From Methanocella_A sp035319305 (GTDB taxonomy: Archaea; Halobacteriota; Methanocellia; Methanocellales; Methanocellaceae), in contig DATHCY010000009.1 of assembly GCA_035319305.1 (NCBI GenBank), forward strand, positions 1 to 41,587: a DNA stretch of 41,587 nt. The letters run 5' to 3'. The stretch's first letter is position 1, and each line of letters opens with the position of its first letter. The notes under the pieces were generated by a model, which saw only the letters and a program-made list of their open reading frames with translations, searched no databases and was not told where the DNA came from. The position numbers were made by a program, and so were the translations under genes. Below, one piece after another: positions 1 to 8,561 of the stretch.

Positions 1-392
1 TCGATCGACCTGATCCGATCGTTGATGGTACGGTTCAGTTCCTCCAGGCTCCTCGCCCACACTTTGATATACAGATCGTACTCCCCGAGCACGCTGTATA
101 CTTCGGAGACTTCGGCGAGCTTTGACAGCGCATTTTTCGCCTCATCGTGCTTTTCCGTATCCGTTTGCACTAGCATGATCGCTGTGACCGCGAAACCTGT
201 CATGTCCGGATTGGCGATCACTGTAAAGCAGTTGATAGCGCCCCTTTCCTTCATTCTTTTCAGCCTGTGCTGAATGGTGGCGTCGGAGATGCCGGTTTTT
301 CGGGACATCTCCTGATAGCTCATGCGGGAGTTTTTCCTGAGGAGCCGGAGAATGGAAGTGTCGACCTCGTCCAGTTCTGAACTACTATTCAT
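1..392 (-). CDS. Lrp/AsnC-family transcriptional regulator (3' end outside window)
   Basis: The minus strand reads from an ATG at 392 (alternative ATG at 404, in frame) to the window edge without a stop. The N-terminus has the Lrp-type helix-turn-helix: an LDEVDTSILRLLRKNSR-like first helix, then SYQEMSRKTGISDATIQHRL as the recognition segment. An alpha/beta RAM ligand-binding domain begins around residue 60 and contains the typical VYSVLGEYDLYIKVW strand region. Such proteins bind DNA as dimers or octamers and often respond to amino acids. An AGGAG lies 2 nt before the ATG at 404 and about 14 nt before the ATG at 392, so the start is ambiguous. A palindrome sits in its promoter (separate entry), which suggests autoregulation. 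The family is certain; the effector and targets are unknown. Confidence 0.93.
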   Translation of the reverse strand, partial: MNSSSELDEVDTSILRLLRKNSRMSYQEMSRKTGISDATIQHRLKRMKERGAINCFTVIANPDMTGFAVTAIMLVQTDTEKHDEAKNALSKLAEVSEVYSVLGEYDLYIKVWARSLEELNRTINDRIRSI

Positions 393-428
393 AGTACTTC
401 GCATTTCTCCTTTCTGAAGTTCTTATTG

Positions 429-480
429 TTGGTAAAATACCAATTATAGTATATATAATTTACTAAAATTCCAATCTTGG
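429..480 (-). promoter_or_regulatory. Promoter/operator of the Lrp-type gene
   Basis: The inverted repeat TTGGTA-AAA-TACCAA is at 429-443, a second half-site-like TAAAATTCCAA at about 464-474, and CCAA-TC-TTGG at 471-480. A TATA-like AATTATATAT (minus strand) is at about 451-460. The repeats flank the TATA box, as expected for an autoregulatory Lrp operator. The repeats are seen directly; their role is inferred. Confidence 0.55.
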
Positions 481-487
481 TGGGGAG

Positions 488-611
488 TTAAGGCCGGCCG
501 CCAGCAGGATGGGAATGCTGTAAGAATTACTTACGCCTCTACCATCCATAGGATAGCAAATGTTCTTCTGTAAAATGGAAATCCATAGCCCTTCAGGGCA
601 TAGTAGTTCAC
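488..611 (+). mobile_element. Solo IS200/IS605-type right-end relic (element A)
   Basis: The sequence CTACCATCCATAGGATAGCA at 539-558, followed by a GGAAATCC-hairpin segment (CCCTTCAGGG at 589-598) and a terminal GTTCAC at 606-611, matches the 3' parts of the elements at 13133-13466, 40539-40752 and 11123-11345 in this window. This layout (conserved block, GAAGC-like box, hairpin, TTCAC end) is that of the right end of tnpB-carrying IS200/IS605 elements, where the 3' region also encodes omega RNA. No left end and no tnpB remain. Its last bases overlap the stop codon of the ATPase gene. Confidence 0.6.
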
Positions 612-3238
612 AGCATCTTCAGGCAAAACGATCGGGTGATCCACTTGCGTATTTCCACAAGGACGACTGCGACCGGGGCGATGAGGAGCACGATAGCCCA
701 ATCCCTGGCCGTGAGCGGGGCTGTACTAAAGACCTGCTGCAGCGGCGGCAGGTAGATCATCGCTAGCAGCAGAATGCACGATACGACCACTGCGACGAGC
801 AGGTACCTATTGGATAATACATCGCTGAGCGCCGATCTGGTCTCGGATCGGCAGTTGAAAGCGTTGCCAGTGTGAAGGACGACCAGCATGGTGAATGTCA
901 TCGTCCTGGCATGGTCCAGGCCCGATGACAGCTGGCTATAGTATACCAACAGCGAGCATAGGCTCATAGCCAGCCCTATGAGCACCATATCAATGACAGT
1001 AACCCGGGTGATGATCGATTCTCCCGGCCTCCTGGGCGCCCTTTCCATTATGTTCAGCTCCGGTGTGTCAACGCTCAGCGCCAGTGCCGGCGGGCCGTCT
1101 GTGATCAAATTCAGCCAGAGGATCTGGGTAGCCAGCAGTGGCAGCGGCAGTCCGACCATCAGTCCGAAAAGAATAGTCGCCACCTCGCCCACGTTGCTGG
1201 TGAACAGATACTTAACGAACTTGCGGATGTTATCATAGATCGCCCGCCCATCGTGTATCATCGCTACGATCGTTGAAAAATTATCGTCCTGGAGCACTAT
1301 GTCTGAGGATTCCTTGGCAACTTCCGTGCCCGTCGCTCCCATAGCAATGCCCACATCCGCCAGTTTGAGCGCTGGCGAGTCGTTCACCCCATCACCAGTC
1401 ACCGCTACAACCTTGCCGATTGACTGCAGGGCCTTCACCACCCGGATCTTCTGCTCCGGCAATACCCGTGCATAGACAGCTATCCTGTCCGCCCGTGCCA
1501 TCAGCCCAGCATCAGTGGTATGATCCAGCTCCTCGCCAGTCATAACCTCGTCGCCAGGGTGAAAGAGATCCAGCCTCTTTGCCACTGCAACGGCGGTGAG
1601 CCTCTGGTCGCCAGTCAGCATTATCACATCAATGCCAGCCTCTTTGCAGGATTTTATCGCATCGTGGACGTTCTCTCTGGGAGGATCTTCAAAGCCGGTA
1701 AGACCAACGAATGTCAGATCAGTTACCGAGTTCAATAGGTCCTCGCAATCGCCCGGACCCAGCTCCCGGTATGCGAAAGCCAGTACACGCATGGCTTCGC
1801 CGGCCATCCCGTCATTGGCGGAATCGACCGTTTTTCGATCGTTTTCAGTCATCGGCTCTGTGGCATGTAATGTGAGTTTTTTCGACGATCTCGGCAGCAC
1901 CACCGACGGTGAGCCCTTTACAAACAGAGTCCTTCTCCCATTTTTGCCCGCGATCACCGCCATCATCTTAGTCGAAGCCTGGAAAGGCATGCCACAGACG
2001 CGGGGAAAATCACGGTCAAATGAAGCCTTCTCAAGGCCAAAACGGCTCAGGAACAGATATAAGGCCACATCGACTTGGTTACCATGGTACCTGACATGGC
2101 CGGCGACCCTTTCCTCGATGGCATCATTGCATACCCCGGCTATAGTGGCCAGCTGACTAAGGACCGGATCGTCCATCACTCGGGCAGGGAGCGTTGTATA
2201 GCCCCGGTCCAGGGTAGCTATCTCCTTCAACTTCGCCTCGTTCCGGGTTAGTGTGCCCGTTTTGTCCGTGCATATCACGTCGATGCTTCCCAGCGCCTCA
2301 ACGATAGGAAGAGAGCGTACGATGGCATTTCGCTTTGCCATTCGCCGGGCTCCGGTAGCCAGAGCGATCGTAATAGTCGCTGCGAGACCCTCAGGTACGG
2401 TTGCCACCGCCATGCTGATCGCTGCCAGGAACATGGCCAACAGTGGCTGGCCGCGGAGCATGCCTACGATAAACACTATAACGGACGCCGCAACCGCCCC
2501 AATCCCAAAATCCCTTCCCAGGAGATCCAGCGATTTCTCTAGTGGTGTTACCGGCTTTTGGGCCGCTGTGGCCAGCCTGGCGATCTGGCCCATGCCGGTA
2601 TTCCTGCCTGTCTCCACCACGATGGCCGCCCCCTCCCCGTCTAATACGCTGGTACCCATATAGAGCGTGTTAGCCCGGGAAACCATCGGGGTATCCAAAG
2701 GAAGATCGCAGGCGTATTTTTCCCTGGGCACCGACTCGCCGGTGAGTATCGACTCGTCCACAGATAGGGCGATGGACGATATAATCCTCAGGTCGGCCGG
2801 CACCCGATCCCCGGCCTTGATCATGACCACGTCGCCTGGCACCAGCTCTTCCACCGGCACGTCTCCGACCACCCCGTCTCGCATGGCGTGGGCTTCCTGA
2901 CGATAGAGCCTTTTTAGCGATTCGATGGAGCGCCTGGCTCCAAGCTCCTGTGCAATGCCTACGATAGCATTGAGCATAACGATGAAAAAGATCACCGCTG
3001 CATCCCGAATGTCGCCGATCAGTAGCGCGATCACGCTAGAAGCGGCCGGGATCAGTACAATGAAGCTCCTGAATTGGCTCAATATAATTGAAAGAATGGC
3101 AGGGCCGGTTTTAACCTCGATCTTGTTGCGACCGGAATGGATCAACCTGTACTTGGCGTCTTTTGAGTTCAGTCCTTTCGGATCCGAATGGAGCCATGTA
3201 TACACATCGACGAGAGCTTTATCATACCCCGCTGCCAT
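608..3238 (-). CDS. P2-type cation-transporting ATPase (Ca2+-ATPase-like)
   Basis: An 876-residue membrane pump that uses ATP to export or sequester a cation, probably Ca2+. Visible parts are an N-terminal cation-ATPase domain (1-70), the TGES actuator loop (166-169), PEGL in TM4 (282-285), the phosphorylation motif DKTGT with D325, the TGDGVNDSP hinge (614-622), and C-terminal TM7-10. By alignment from memory with SERCA, the site II ligands are kept (E283, N710, D714) and part of site I (N682, E685, T713), but the TM8 Glu is replaced by H789. That resembles one-ion pumps such as PMCA. The gene lies 6 nt downstream of the SWIM gene, so the two are probably co-transcribed. The stop codon TGA coincides with the IS right-end relic, so the last residues may have been altered. 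Exact ion specificity is not proven. Confidence 0.93.
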   Translation of the reverse strand: MAAGYDKALVDVYTWLHSDPKGLNSKDAKYRLIHSGRNKIEVKTGPAILSIILSQFRSFIVLIPAASSVIALLIGDIRDAAVIFFIVMLNAIVGIAQELGARRSIESLKRLYRQEAHAMRDGVVGDVPVEELVPGDVVMIKAGDRVPADLRIISSIALSVDESILTGESVPREKYACDLPLDTPMVSRANTLYMGTSVLDGEGAAIVVETGRNTGMGQIARLATAAQKPVTPLEKSLDLLGRDFGIGAVAASVIVFIVGMLRGQPLLAMFLAAISMAVATVPEGLAATITIALATGARRMAKRNAIVRSLPIVEALGSIDVICTDKTGTLTRNEAKLKEIATLDRGYTTLPARVMDDPVLSQLATIAGVCNDAIEERVAGHVRYHGNQVDVALYLFLSRFGLEKASFDRDFPRVCGMPFQASTKMMAVIAGKNGRRTLFVKGSPSVVLPRSSKKLTLHATEPMTENDRKTVDSANDGMAGEAMRVLAFAYRELGPGDCEDLLNSVTDLTFVGLTGFEDPPRENVHDAIKSCKEAGIDVIMLTGDQRLTAVAVAKRLDLFHPGDEVMTGEELDHTTDAGLMARADRIAVYARVLPEQKIRVVKALQSIGKVVAVTGDGVNDSPALKLADVGIAMGATGTEVAKESSDIVLQDDNFSTIVAMIHDGRAIYDNIRKFVKYLFTSNVGEVATILFGLMVGLPLPLLATQILWLNLITDGPPALALSVDTPELNIMERAPRRPGESIITRVTVIDMVLIGLAMSLCSLLVYYSQLSSGLDHARTMTFTMLVVLHTGNAFNCRSETRSALSDVLSNRYLLVAVVVSCILLLAMIYLPPLQQVFSTAPLTARDWAIVLLIAPVAVVLVEIRKWITRSFCLKML

Positions 3239-3244
3239 GGGCCT

Positions 3245-4255
3245 TCACTGACCTCGGCTGCCCGCCTGAATCGTGGATCGTAGCGAGCTCAATCGCTGTA
3301 TCCGTTCATCGATATACTCGTATTCTTCGGAAGACCCCCAGCCAGCTGCCATGAAGCTACGCTTGAAATCATCCCGCTTTAATTCTATGACATCCATCAT
3401 ATATTGTGACTGATGCAGCTTTACCGACCGATAAGCTATGAACTCATTCAGTGGGTTTTCCAGCCCCCACTCTGCGTCCATGTACCAGTCAAGCGTCCTA
3501 GTCAAAAGCGATCTCAGCATCCCCTCGTCGCTGATGCCCGGGAGCATAACGCCGAATAGCTCCAGCGCAACGATGAAAAAGTTCAACATCAGTCGGTCCG
3601 CGTCGTCGACTTTAGTATAATTCGCGATCACGGCCTCGATCACCAGATCGATCACCGATATCCCTGAATCCGATCTGCCTGACCTGAATAGATCCGCCGC
3701 ATACTCTCTGAATATCTCCAGCTTCTTCACGATCTCCCGGATGGTCAGGTAATCAACCGTTTCGTCCGAGAAAATGTTGTGCAATTCTCGGGAGACAAAA
3801 GTCGGTAGATCCCTCACCGGGGTCAGCCTGAGGTTGATGACATAGATTACATCCGGATCGTAGCGGGTCATATCCATGATGATCTCAACGATCTCCTCCT
3901 TTGGCAGGTTGAGCAATAGTCGTTCGCTGTTTCCAAGATCTTTAAAGCTTGAAGGTCGCTTGATCCACGCATAGAGCACCGCAGCGATGTGCTTGCAATA
4001 CCCGAACACGTACGGACAGGTGCAGGATGCGATGAAACGGTTATCGCTGATGTCGATGCTGATCTGATAGTTGCCGGGCATTGTACCTCTACACTCGGCC
4101 ATGATGCTATTTTTATAGACGACGGGTCTGAGCACCCGCCCCTCTTCGAAATATGCCCGGCCGCGCTCAAAAATTCTGGGCTGGAATAGCTTCGTTATGC
4201 CGGGCTCCGTCAGCTTTCGTAGGTCTGCCGGACCGACAGCTTCCGCGTGCGGCAT
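3245..4255 (-). CDS. SWIM zinc-finger domain protein
   Basis: A 336-residue protein with the SWIM signature C78-x-C80-x6-C87-x-H89, in SCTCPYVFGYCKHIAAVLYA. SWIM domains bind zinc and mediate DNA or protein contacts. The segment before it (residues 15-70, IFERGRAYFEEGRV) is typical of SWIM proteins related to helicase-associated factors. The remaining 240 residues are helical with no recognised catalytic motif. The ATG at 4255 lies about 25 bp after a TATA-like element (4275-4285), which implies a leaderless transcript. The ATPase gene follows after 6 nt. The partner and pathway are unknown. Confidence 0.85.
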   Translation of the reverse strand: MPHAEAVGPADLRKLTEPGITKLFQPRIFERGRAYFEEGRVLRPVVYKNSIMAECRGTMPGNYQISIDISDNRFIASCTCPYVFGYCKHIAAVLYAWIKRPSSFKDLGNSERLLLNLPKEEIVEIIMDMTRYDPDVIYVINLRLTPVRDLPTFVSRELHNIFSDETVDYLTIREIVKKLEIFREYAADLFRSGRSDSGISVIDLVIEAVIANYTKVDDADRLMLNFFIVALELFGVMLPGISDEGMLRSLLTRTLDWYMDAEWGLENPLNEFIAYRSVKLHQSQYMMDVIELKRDDFKRSFMAAGWGSSEEYEYIDERIQRLSSLRSTIQAGSRGQ

Positions 4256-4274
4256 GATCTATATTTTATTTTTA

Positions 4275-4285
4275 CTTAAATATAA
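4275..4285 (-). promoter_or_regulatory. TATA box of the SWIM-ATPase operon
   Basis: The minus-strand sequence TTATATTTAAG is centred about 25 bp upstream of the ATG at 4255, which implies a leaderless mRNA. Confidence 0.6.
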
Positions 4286-4399
4286 TTTTAAGCACTGGCT
4301 TCGGCTGCACGCGCCGGATATCCAACAGGGAAGAAAAGAAAAATTTTATCCGAAAGAAGGACGCGAGTAGAAGGCCTTAACCCTGAACGATAAAAGTAG

Positions 4400-4615
4400 T
4401 CATTTAGCCTTTCCATAGACGCAATAGTACATGTCCTTGAGCTTGTTCTGCAAATACACAGGACAGCCGGCAGGGCAGATACAGCCCTCCATCTCAATCT
4501 TCTTATCGCTCTTGCCCTTTGCACAGTATAGCTTTTTATCACTTCCCGGGTAGCTCGGGCAGCTTTCGCATATGCAACCGGCGAGATTTTCCCCATTATC
4601 CTGTGGCGTAACCAT
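4400..4615 (-). CDS. Small Cys-rich protein, DUF2769-like
   Basis: A 71-residue protein with eight cysteines in two similar halves: C14-x-C16-x2-C19 with C31, and C45-x-C47-x3-C51 with C65. The pattern CICxxCPxY...C is that of the DUF2769 family found in methanogens, whose role is unknown. Metal (Zn or Fe-S) binding is likely from the cysteine spacing. TATATATAT at 4638-4646 lies 26 bp upstream of the ATG, so the transcript is probably leaderless and independent of the radical SAM gene upstream. Its position between a radical SAM gene and a SWIM gene does not reveal a function. Confidence 0.78.
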   Translation of the reverse strand: MVTPQDNGENLAGCICESCPSYPGSDKKLYCAKGKSDKKIEMEGCICPAGCPVYLQNKLKDMYYCVYGKAK

Positions 4616-4637
4616 AATTTTAAATCACTTTTTTGAG

Positions 4638-4646
4638 TATATATAT
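4638..4646 (-). promoter_or_regulatory. TATA box of the DUF2769-like gene
   Basis: An alternating TATATATAT tract 26 bp from the ATG at 4615, which is the spacing of a leaderless archaeal promoter. Confidence 0.6.
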
Positions 4647-4669
4647 GATACCATCGGTAAGCACAAATA

Positions 4670-5704
4670 TCACACGAGGTTCGACAACCCAGCATCTCTA
4701 GCAATATCCATTGCCCTGCGAACTTCTGTGCTGGTGAGCGTCCGGTTGATCTCCGGATAGTTAAACGTCCTGTGCTCAGGATAGTACTGGAACATCAGGT
4801 TGAACCTCACCGTTTTGCCCAGATTTTCCGCGCACCACTCGACTATAGGCCTAGTACAGCATTCGATATGCCCCGGCAATACCAGCTGTCTGACAAGGAC
4901 GTCTGTCTGGCGGGCGGCTTCCAGGAAGTTCCTGGTAGCTACAGCCCAGTAATTTCCGATGCCTGAGTATCTAAGGGCATGTTCATCATCACCATACCTG
5001 AAATCGGCCAGATACACATCTATGACGCCATCCAGCAGCTTCATCGCCTCCTGAGTCATATACATATTGGAGTTCCAGATGACAGGCAACGTACTATCCA
5101 TACACCGGACGATCTTCAGGATAGTGTGAAGATGGGGAGTCGGGTCGCCCCCGACAAAATTAACATTGGCGCTCCCCTGCCTGTGACGAAGGTTGATCAC
5201 ACTACAGATCCGCTGGATGTCGACGATGGGACCGTTTATCCGAGTTGCGATCTCCCAGTTCTGGCAGTAGGCACAGGTAAAGTTGCACCCCTCCAAAAAG
5301 ATCGTATGCGAGGGGATCAACTCGGACTCTTCGCCCATGTGAAGGAACTCCGAGGAAATGTGGGACGTAGAGTCCACTCCACAGGCACCCTGTCCATACA
5401 GGCGATTGATACCACATCGCCGCTCGCAAAGCTGGCAGCTCTGGAGCATTCGCATCGCCAACTCGATTTTTATGTCTAGCAGCGTGGATAAAGGACGACC
5501 AGCCCCTGTCATAGGGCCCTTGTCCGTCTCAATACGCCGGGCCTCCCGCACCTTTTCATCGTGGTATGCCCAAAGATCCCCTTCTTTGAAGCTTAGGAAA
5601 CCCGGATCGACCTGTATCCCAGTATAACGAGCGCGCCGCGGCATTATATAGCTCATCAATGGTGGAGTTACCTGATCGCATAACAACCTTTTGTCGATAG
5701 GCAA
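4670..5704 (-). CDS. Radical SAM protein, PflX-like (COG1313)
   Basis: A 344-residue radical SAM enzyme. The cluster motif is CNFTCAYC (C-x3-C-x2-C), preceded by a Cys-rich N-terminal stretch with CQLCERRCGINR and GACGV that is characteristic of the PflX group of pyruvate-formate-lyase-activase homologues. The glycine-rich FVGGDPTPH segment fits SAM binding. The substrate is unknown. The start at 5704 is TTG, supported by AGGAGAT about 9 nt upstream; the next Met codon (5656) has a poorer ribosome-binding site and would shorten the protein by 16 residues. The gene overlaps nothing and is followed by the DUF2769-like gene. Confidence 0.88.
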   Translation of the reverse strand: MPIDKRLLCDQVTPPLMSYIMPRRARYTGIQVDPGFLSFKEGDLWAYHDEKVREARRIETDKGPMTGAGRPLSTLLDIKIELAMRMLQSCQLCERRCGINRLYGQGACGVDSTSHISSEFLHMGEESELIPSHTIFLEGCNFTCAYCQNWEIATRINGPIVDIQRICSVINLRHRQGSANVNFVGGDPTPHLHTILKIVRCMDSTLPVIWNSNMYMTQEAMKLLDGVIDVYLADFRYGDDEHALRYSGIGNYWAVATRNFLEAARQTDVLVRQLVLPGHIECCTRPIVEWCAENLGKTVRFNLMFQYYPEHRTFNYPEINRTLTSTEVRRAMDIARDAGLSNLV

Positions 5705-5802
5705 GTATATCCGATCTCCTAGTGAAGCGCTAGTTTAAATACAAAAGGGGTGTCATAGCATTAAAAGGCTATACTTACGACGTTTGGAGGGGGGGTCAGC
5801 AT

Positions 5803-7077
5803 ATGAAGAGCTATATACCGTCGGTAAAACGATCCGTGGCCATACTCATAATACTGGCTACAGCGGCTTTGTTTGCATGTTCAGAAATAGCATCACCGGT
5901 GCATGCTACGACCGCTTCAGGACCAATCGAATATTTATATGCGGCGGACTACAACCACGACCAGATCCAGATTTATAACGCTTCATCTAACTTATCGAAA
6001 ACTGCATCAATCCAGATCGAGAAACCATTAGTACTGGTGGCGAGCCACGATGGCACCCGTGTATACGCGGCGTCATCGGGGATCTTAAACTCGAGGCTGT
6101 ATGTAATTAATACATCCACCAATAAGATATCTGCTAAATACCTGCTGCCCGATAGCGGCGCAGGGTCGATCGCCATCAGCCCCGACGACAGGTATGTTTA
6201 CGTCGCTACATCGACACAGCTTGTCGTACTCGATACCACCTCGGACAGAACTCGTGAGTATCCTATCGGCACCGACCACTATATCAGCATGACCACCGCA
6301 ATGGATCAGGACACATACATGGTCTACCTATCGGCCACAGGTACAGGTAAGCTACTGTCGTACAACGAGAAAGACCACTCTGTAAACACATACACCCTGA
6401 ACTCCGAAGTCGGTCATATCGCAGCACTGGATACCACCCATATCCTTGGCACCGATAAACTCGGCGAGATCAACACGTGGCGATACAACGATTTGTATAA
6501 CATCAACGCCTGGACCTACACGCCCCATCCGATCGGCGGCTCATCCTGGGTCTACGACCCCTACATCGCGTTGAGCCATGATAAGAAAACCGCGTATCTC
6601 ATGGATACGGAAAACAATATCGTCTATAAGATAAACCTCAGCGACTACACCTATAAATCGCTTAAACCTCTGAGCGCGTGGCAGTCGCCAACCAATGCTG
6701 TGTTCAGTTCCGATGACAGCAGGGTATTCATCTGCGATGACACCGGCGTCACGGGCATATATGTGGGAGACGACAAGGAATATAACTACTACTATGGGTT
6801 TAAAGCCAGCGATGTAGCCGTGTCACAAGTTTCCGGCGCTGAACCAGTGGCGTCCACTCCGACGGTGCAATCCCCATCACCGGAAACCACTGCGATGCCC
6901 GCTACTGGACAACCTGACGTGACATCGACACCGATCGCAACCAATAACACGACAACTCCAACTCAAAAGATCGCTTCAACACCAGCACCTAGCATGGGCC
7001 TTACCATCGCTGTAGTGCTACTGTTCGCTTTATGCGTGGCGGGCCTGAACTGGATTAATACAAAGGGAAGAAGATGA
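5803..7077 (+). CDS. Secreted, membrane-anchored beta-propeller (YVTN-like) surface protein
   Basis: A 424-residue protein with an N-terminal signal peptide (basic start, hydrophobic residues 12-28, likely cleavage near VHA at 33-35). Repeated propeller blades follow (IAISPDDRYVYVA, VFSSDDSRVFICDD and similar) over about residues 40-345. A Thr/Pro/Ser-rich linker spans about 350-395, and a C-terminal TM helix about 400-418 is followed by KGRR. This is the layout of cell-surface proteins of Methanosarcina-like archaea, probably with a binding role. A strong GGAGG lies upstream of the ATG. It stands alone between a divergent radical SAM gene and decayed mobile DNA. Confidence 0.87.
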   Translation: MKSYIPSVKRSVAILIILATAALFACSEIASPVHATTASGPIEYLYAADYNHDQIQIYNASSNLSKTASIQIEKPLVLVASHDGTRVYAASSGILNSRLYVINTSTNKISAKYLLPDSGAGSIAISPDDRYVYVATSTQLVVLDTTSDRTREYPIGTDHYISMTTAMDQDTYMVYLSATGTGKLLSYNEKDHSVNTYTLNSEVGHIAALDTTHILGTDKLGEINTWRYNDLYNINAWTYTPHPIGGSSWVYDPYIALSHDKKTAYLMDTENNIVYKINLSDYTYKSLKPLSAWQSPTNAVFSSDDSRVFICDDTGVTGIYVGDDKEYNYYYGFKASDVAVSQVSGAEPVASTPTVQSPSPETTAMPATGQPDVTSTPIATNNTTTPTQKIASTPAPSMGLTIAVVLLFALCVAGLNWINTKGRR

Positions 7078-7315
7078 AGAGGACCGAAACTCTCAAATAA
7101 TGGTACACATCGAAACGGCAGATCAACTGAAGTACGAGCTTAAACAAGACTCTGCCAGCCTGCCCGGCAGGAGCGACCAAACAGGTCTTGCGGAGCTTAT
7201 TTCAAAATCAGGCCGCAGAGATCAAGTCTTCAGGAGTTAGCCTGTCCAATGCGGCCAGACTGAGAACTGCAAAAATATACTGACTCCAGATCGAGTACAT
7301 TAACTCGCTCATCCG

Positions 7316-7523
7316 CTGAGACTCACTCCCTATCGAACATGTTCGATGGGATAACGCACACTCGAGGACTCAGCCACGCGGGGATTATGTTGAGATCCCA
7401 GTGCAACGCCTCTACAAATGCGACTTATATGGTAAGGTGTTCGGAATCGGCTGTAAACAGCCGAACTTCTACCCTTATTGCCGGGTGAACCGTGAGCGTC
7501 TTCACGTAGAGGTGAGGCGATAA
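7316..7523 (+). pseudogene. Decayed coding fragment with a degenerate zinc ribbon, containing a 16-bp palindrome
   Basis: A frame open from about 7320 to the TAA at 7521 has no start codon. It ends in YKCDLYGKVFGIGC...PNFYPYC, a zinc ribbon in which two of the expected Cys appear as Tyr. The perfect palindrome ATCGAACATGTTCGAT lies at 7332-7347, and the stem TCGGCTG-TAAA-CAGCCGA at 7447-7464. The flanks of the palindrome (GAGACTC before, GGACTC after) also resemble an IS left end on the minus strand. The rest of the gap from 7078 shows no supportable gene. Confidence 0.35.
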
Positions 7524-7544
7524 TATTGTTATATAAATCGAGCG

Positions 7545-8393
7545 GAGAGCGAGAGAAGACCCCGCCCCTTTAGGGGATGAGTCGAGTCTCCTTGTTCTTT
7601 ATACCTGATGACAAAACTATTTATGCGATTGTAGTGGGTTAGCTGTTGATTTATAATGTGTATAGGTTTAGGCTTTACCATATGAAGGCGCAGTAGACCA
7701 AGCTTGAGCGTACGCTGGAACTATGCATGATGATGTACTACGAGACGCTCGCCTTATCGTAAGGATAAGTACGAGCAGGAAGGCGTGGCAATCTCGAATT
7801 ATGATAGTCATAATCTGCTGCGGTGGAATGGGGAAGTATGCAGATTTGAAAAGCGTGTTCATCCAGGCGTTGCATGGGTGCAGGAGTGTGTTGACTTGGC
7901 GTACTGATTTCTTCCGCATGGGGAATAACGGGGAGACTCAGTTATCCGAGGCTCAAGGGTAAGGGGTTGGTATGATAGTTTCACGTACCCACAGACAGGC
8001 TTCAGGCTTGACAGTAAAAAGAACGTGCTGTACCTGTCGAAGGATTGGTGATGTGGATACGTTTGTACCGTCCTGTTAATAGCGAGGTTAAGCGGGTCAA
8101 GATTAGGAGGAGTGGTTGTGACAAATGGTATGCCTCTTTAACTGTCGAAGCCGACGCTATCTCCATACAGAGGAGAGTCTACCCGGTTGTCGGTAGATGT
8201 GGGTTTGGAAAGCTTTGTCCTATCAAACGGCTGAAGATCGCTGATCCGAGGTTCTTCCGCAGGGAGGTGAAGAACTGGTGGGGGTGAAGAGGGCTGTCTA
8301 AGACTGAGAAAGGGGGGTTTCTTAGACTGGGGTTGCAGTCTGTCGGCCTGAGAGCAGTAGAAGCTCACCAGCTTTAATGGTGGGAGCAATCAC
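7545..8393 (+). mobile_element. Decayed IS200/IS605-family element with both ends
   Basis: The left end at 7545-7591 has GAGCGAGAGAA, a CCCC/GGGG hairpin, then CGAGTCTC. The right end at about 8358-8393 has GTAGAAGCTCACC, a hairpin, and terminal AATCAC. Both match the other end copies in this window. A broken tnpB lies between. No tnpA (Y1 transposase) is visible. Confidence 0.72.
7658..8340 (+). pseudogene. tnpB: tnpB pseudogene (RNA-guided nuclease of IS200/IS605), frameshifted
   Basis: Reading across frames gives TnpB-like segments in order: VYRFRLYHMKAQ then a stop, KLERTLELCMMMYYETLA, RKDKYEQEGVAI, YDSFTYPQTGFRLDSKKNVL, RPVNSEVKRVKIRRSG, KWYASLTVE and KIADPRFFRRE. At least four frame changes or stops break it, and nothing of the RuvC III/zinc-finger C-terminus is preserved. 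The order and spacing fit a TnpB N-terminal half plus the start of RuvC I. It cannot make a functional nuclease. Confidence 0.75.
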
Positions 8394-8526
8394 GAGAACG
8401 AATAGTCAGCGATAGGGTTGTCCATGTGATTATATTTGGGGTAATAGCGGGTTTAAATTGCATTTTTCTATGAGTATTCACCTACATCAGGCCAACCTAT
8501 ATATGACATCAGACCAATAACCATCT

Positions 8527-8538
8527 GATAATATATTG
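8527..8538 (+). promoter_or_regulatory. TATA box of the coiled-coil gene
   Basis: GATAATATATTG is centred about 28 bp before the ATG at 8562, so the mRNA is leaderless or nearly so. Confidence 0.5.
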
Positions 8539-8561
8539 TAATTAGAATAAATGGTGCTACT

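Noticed and set aside
560..766. Short plus-strand frame across element A and the ATPase end
   Set aside because: Made from IS sequence plus antisense of the ATPase.
4288..4704. 138-codon minus-strand frame covering the DUF2769-like gene
   Set aside because: The 71-residue frame has eight ordered cysteines and a promoter at the right distance; the longer frame has neither.
7100..7243. 48-codon frame after the propeller gene
   Set aside because: No ribosome-binding site or similarity; the region is decayed.
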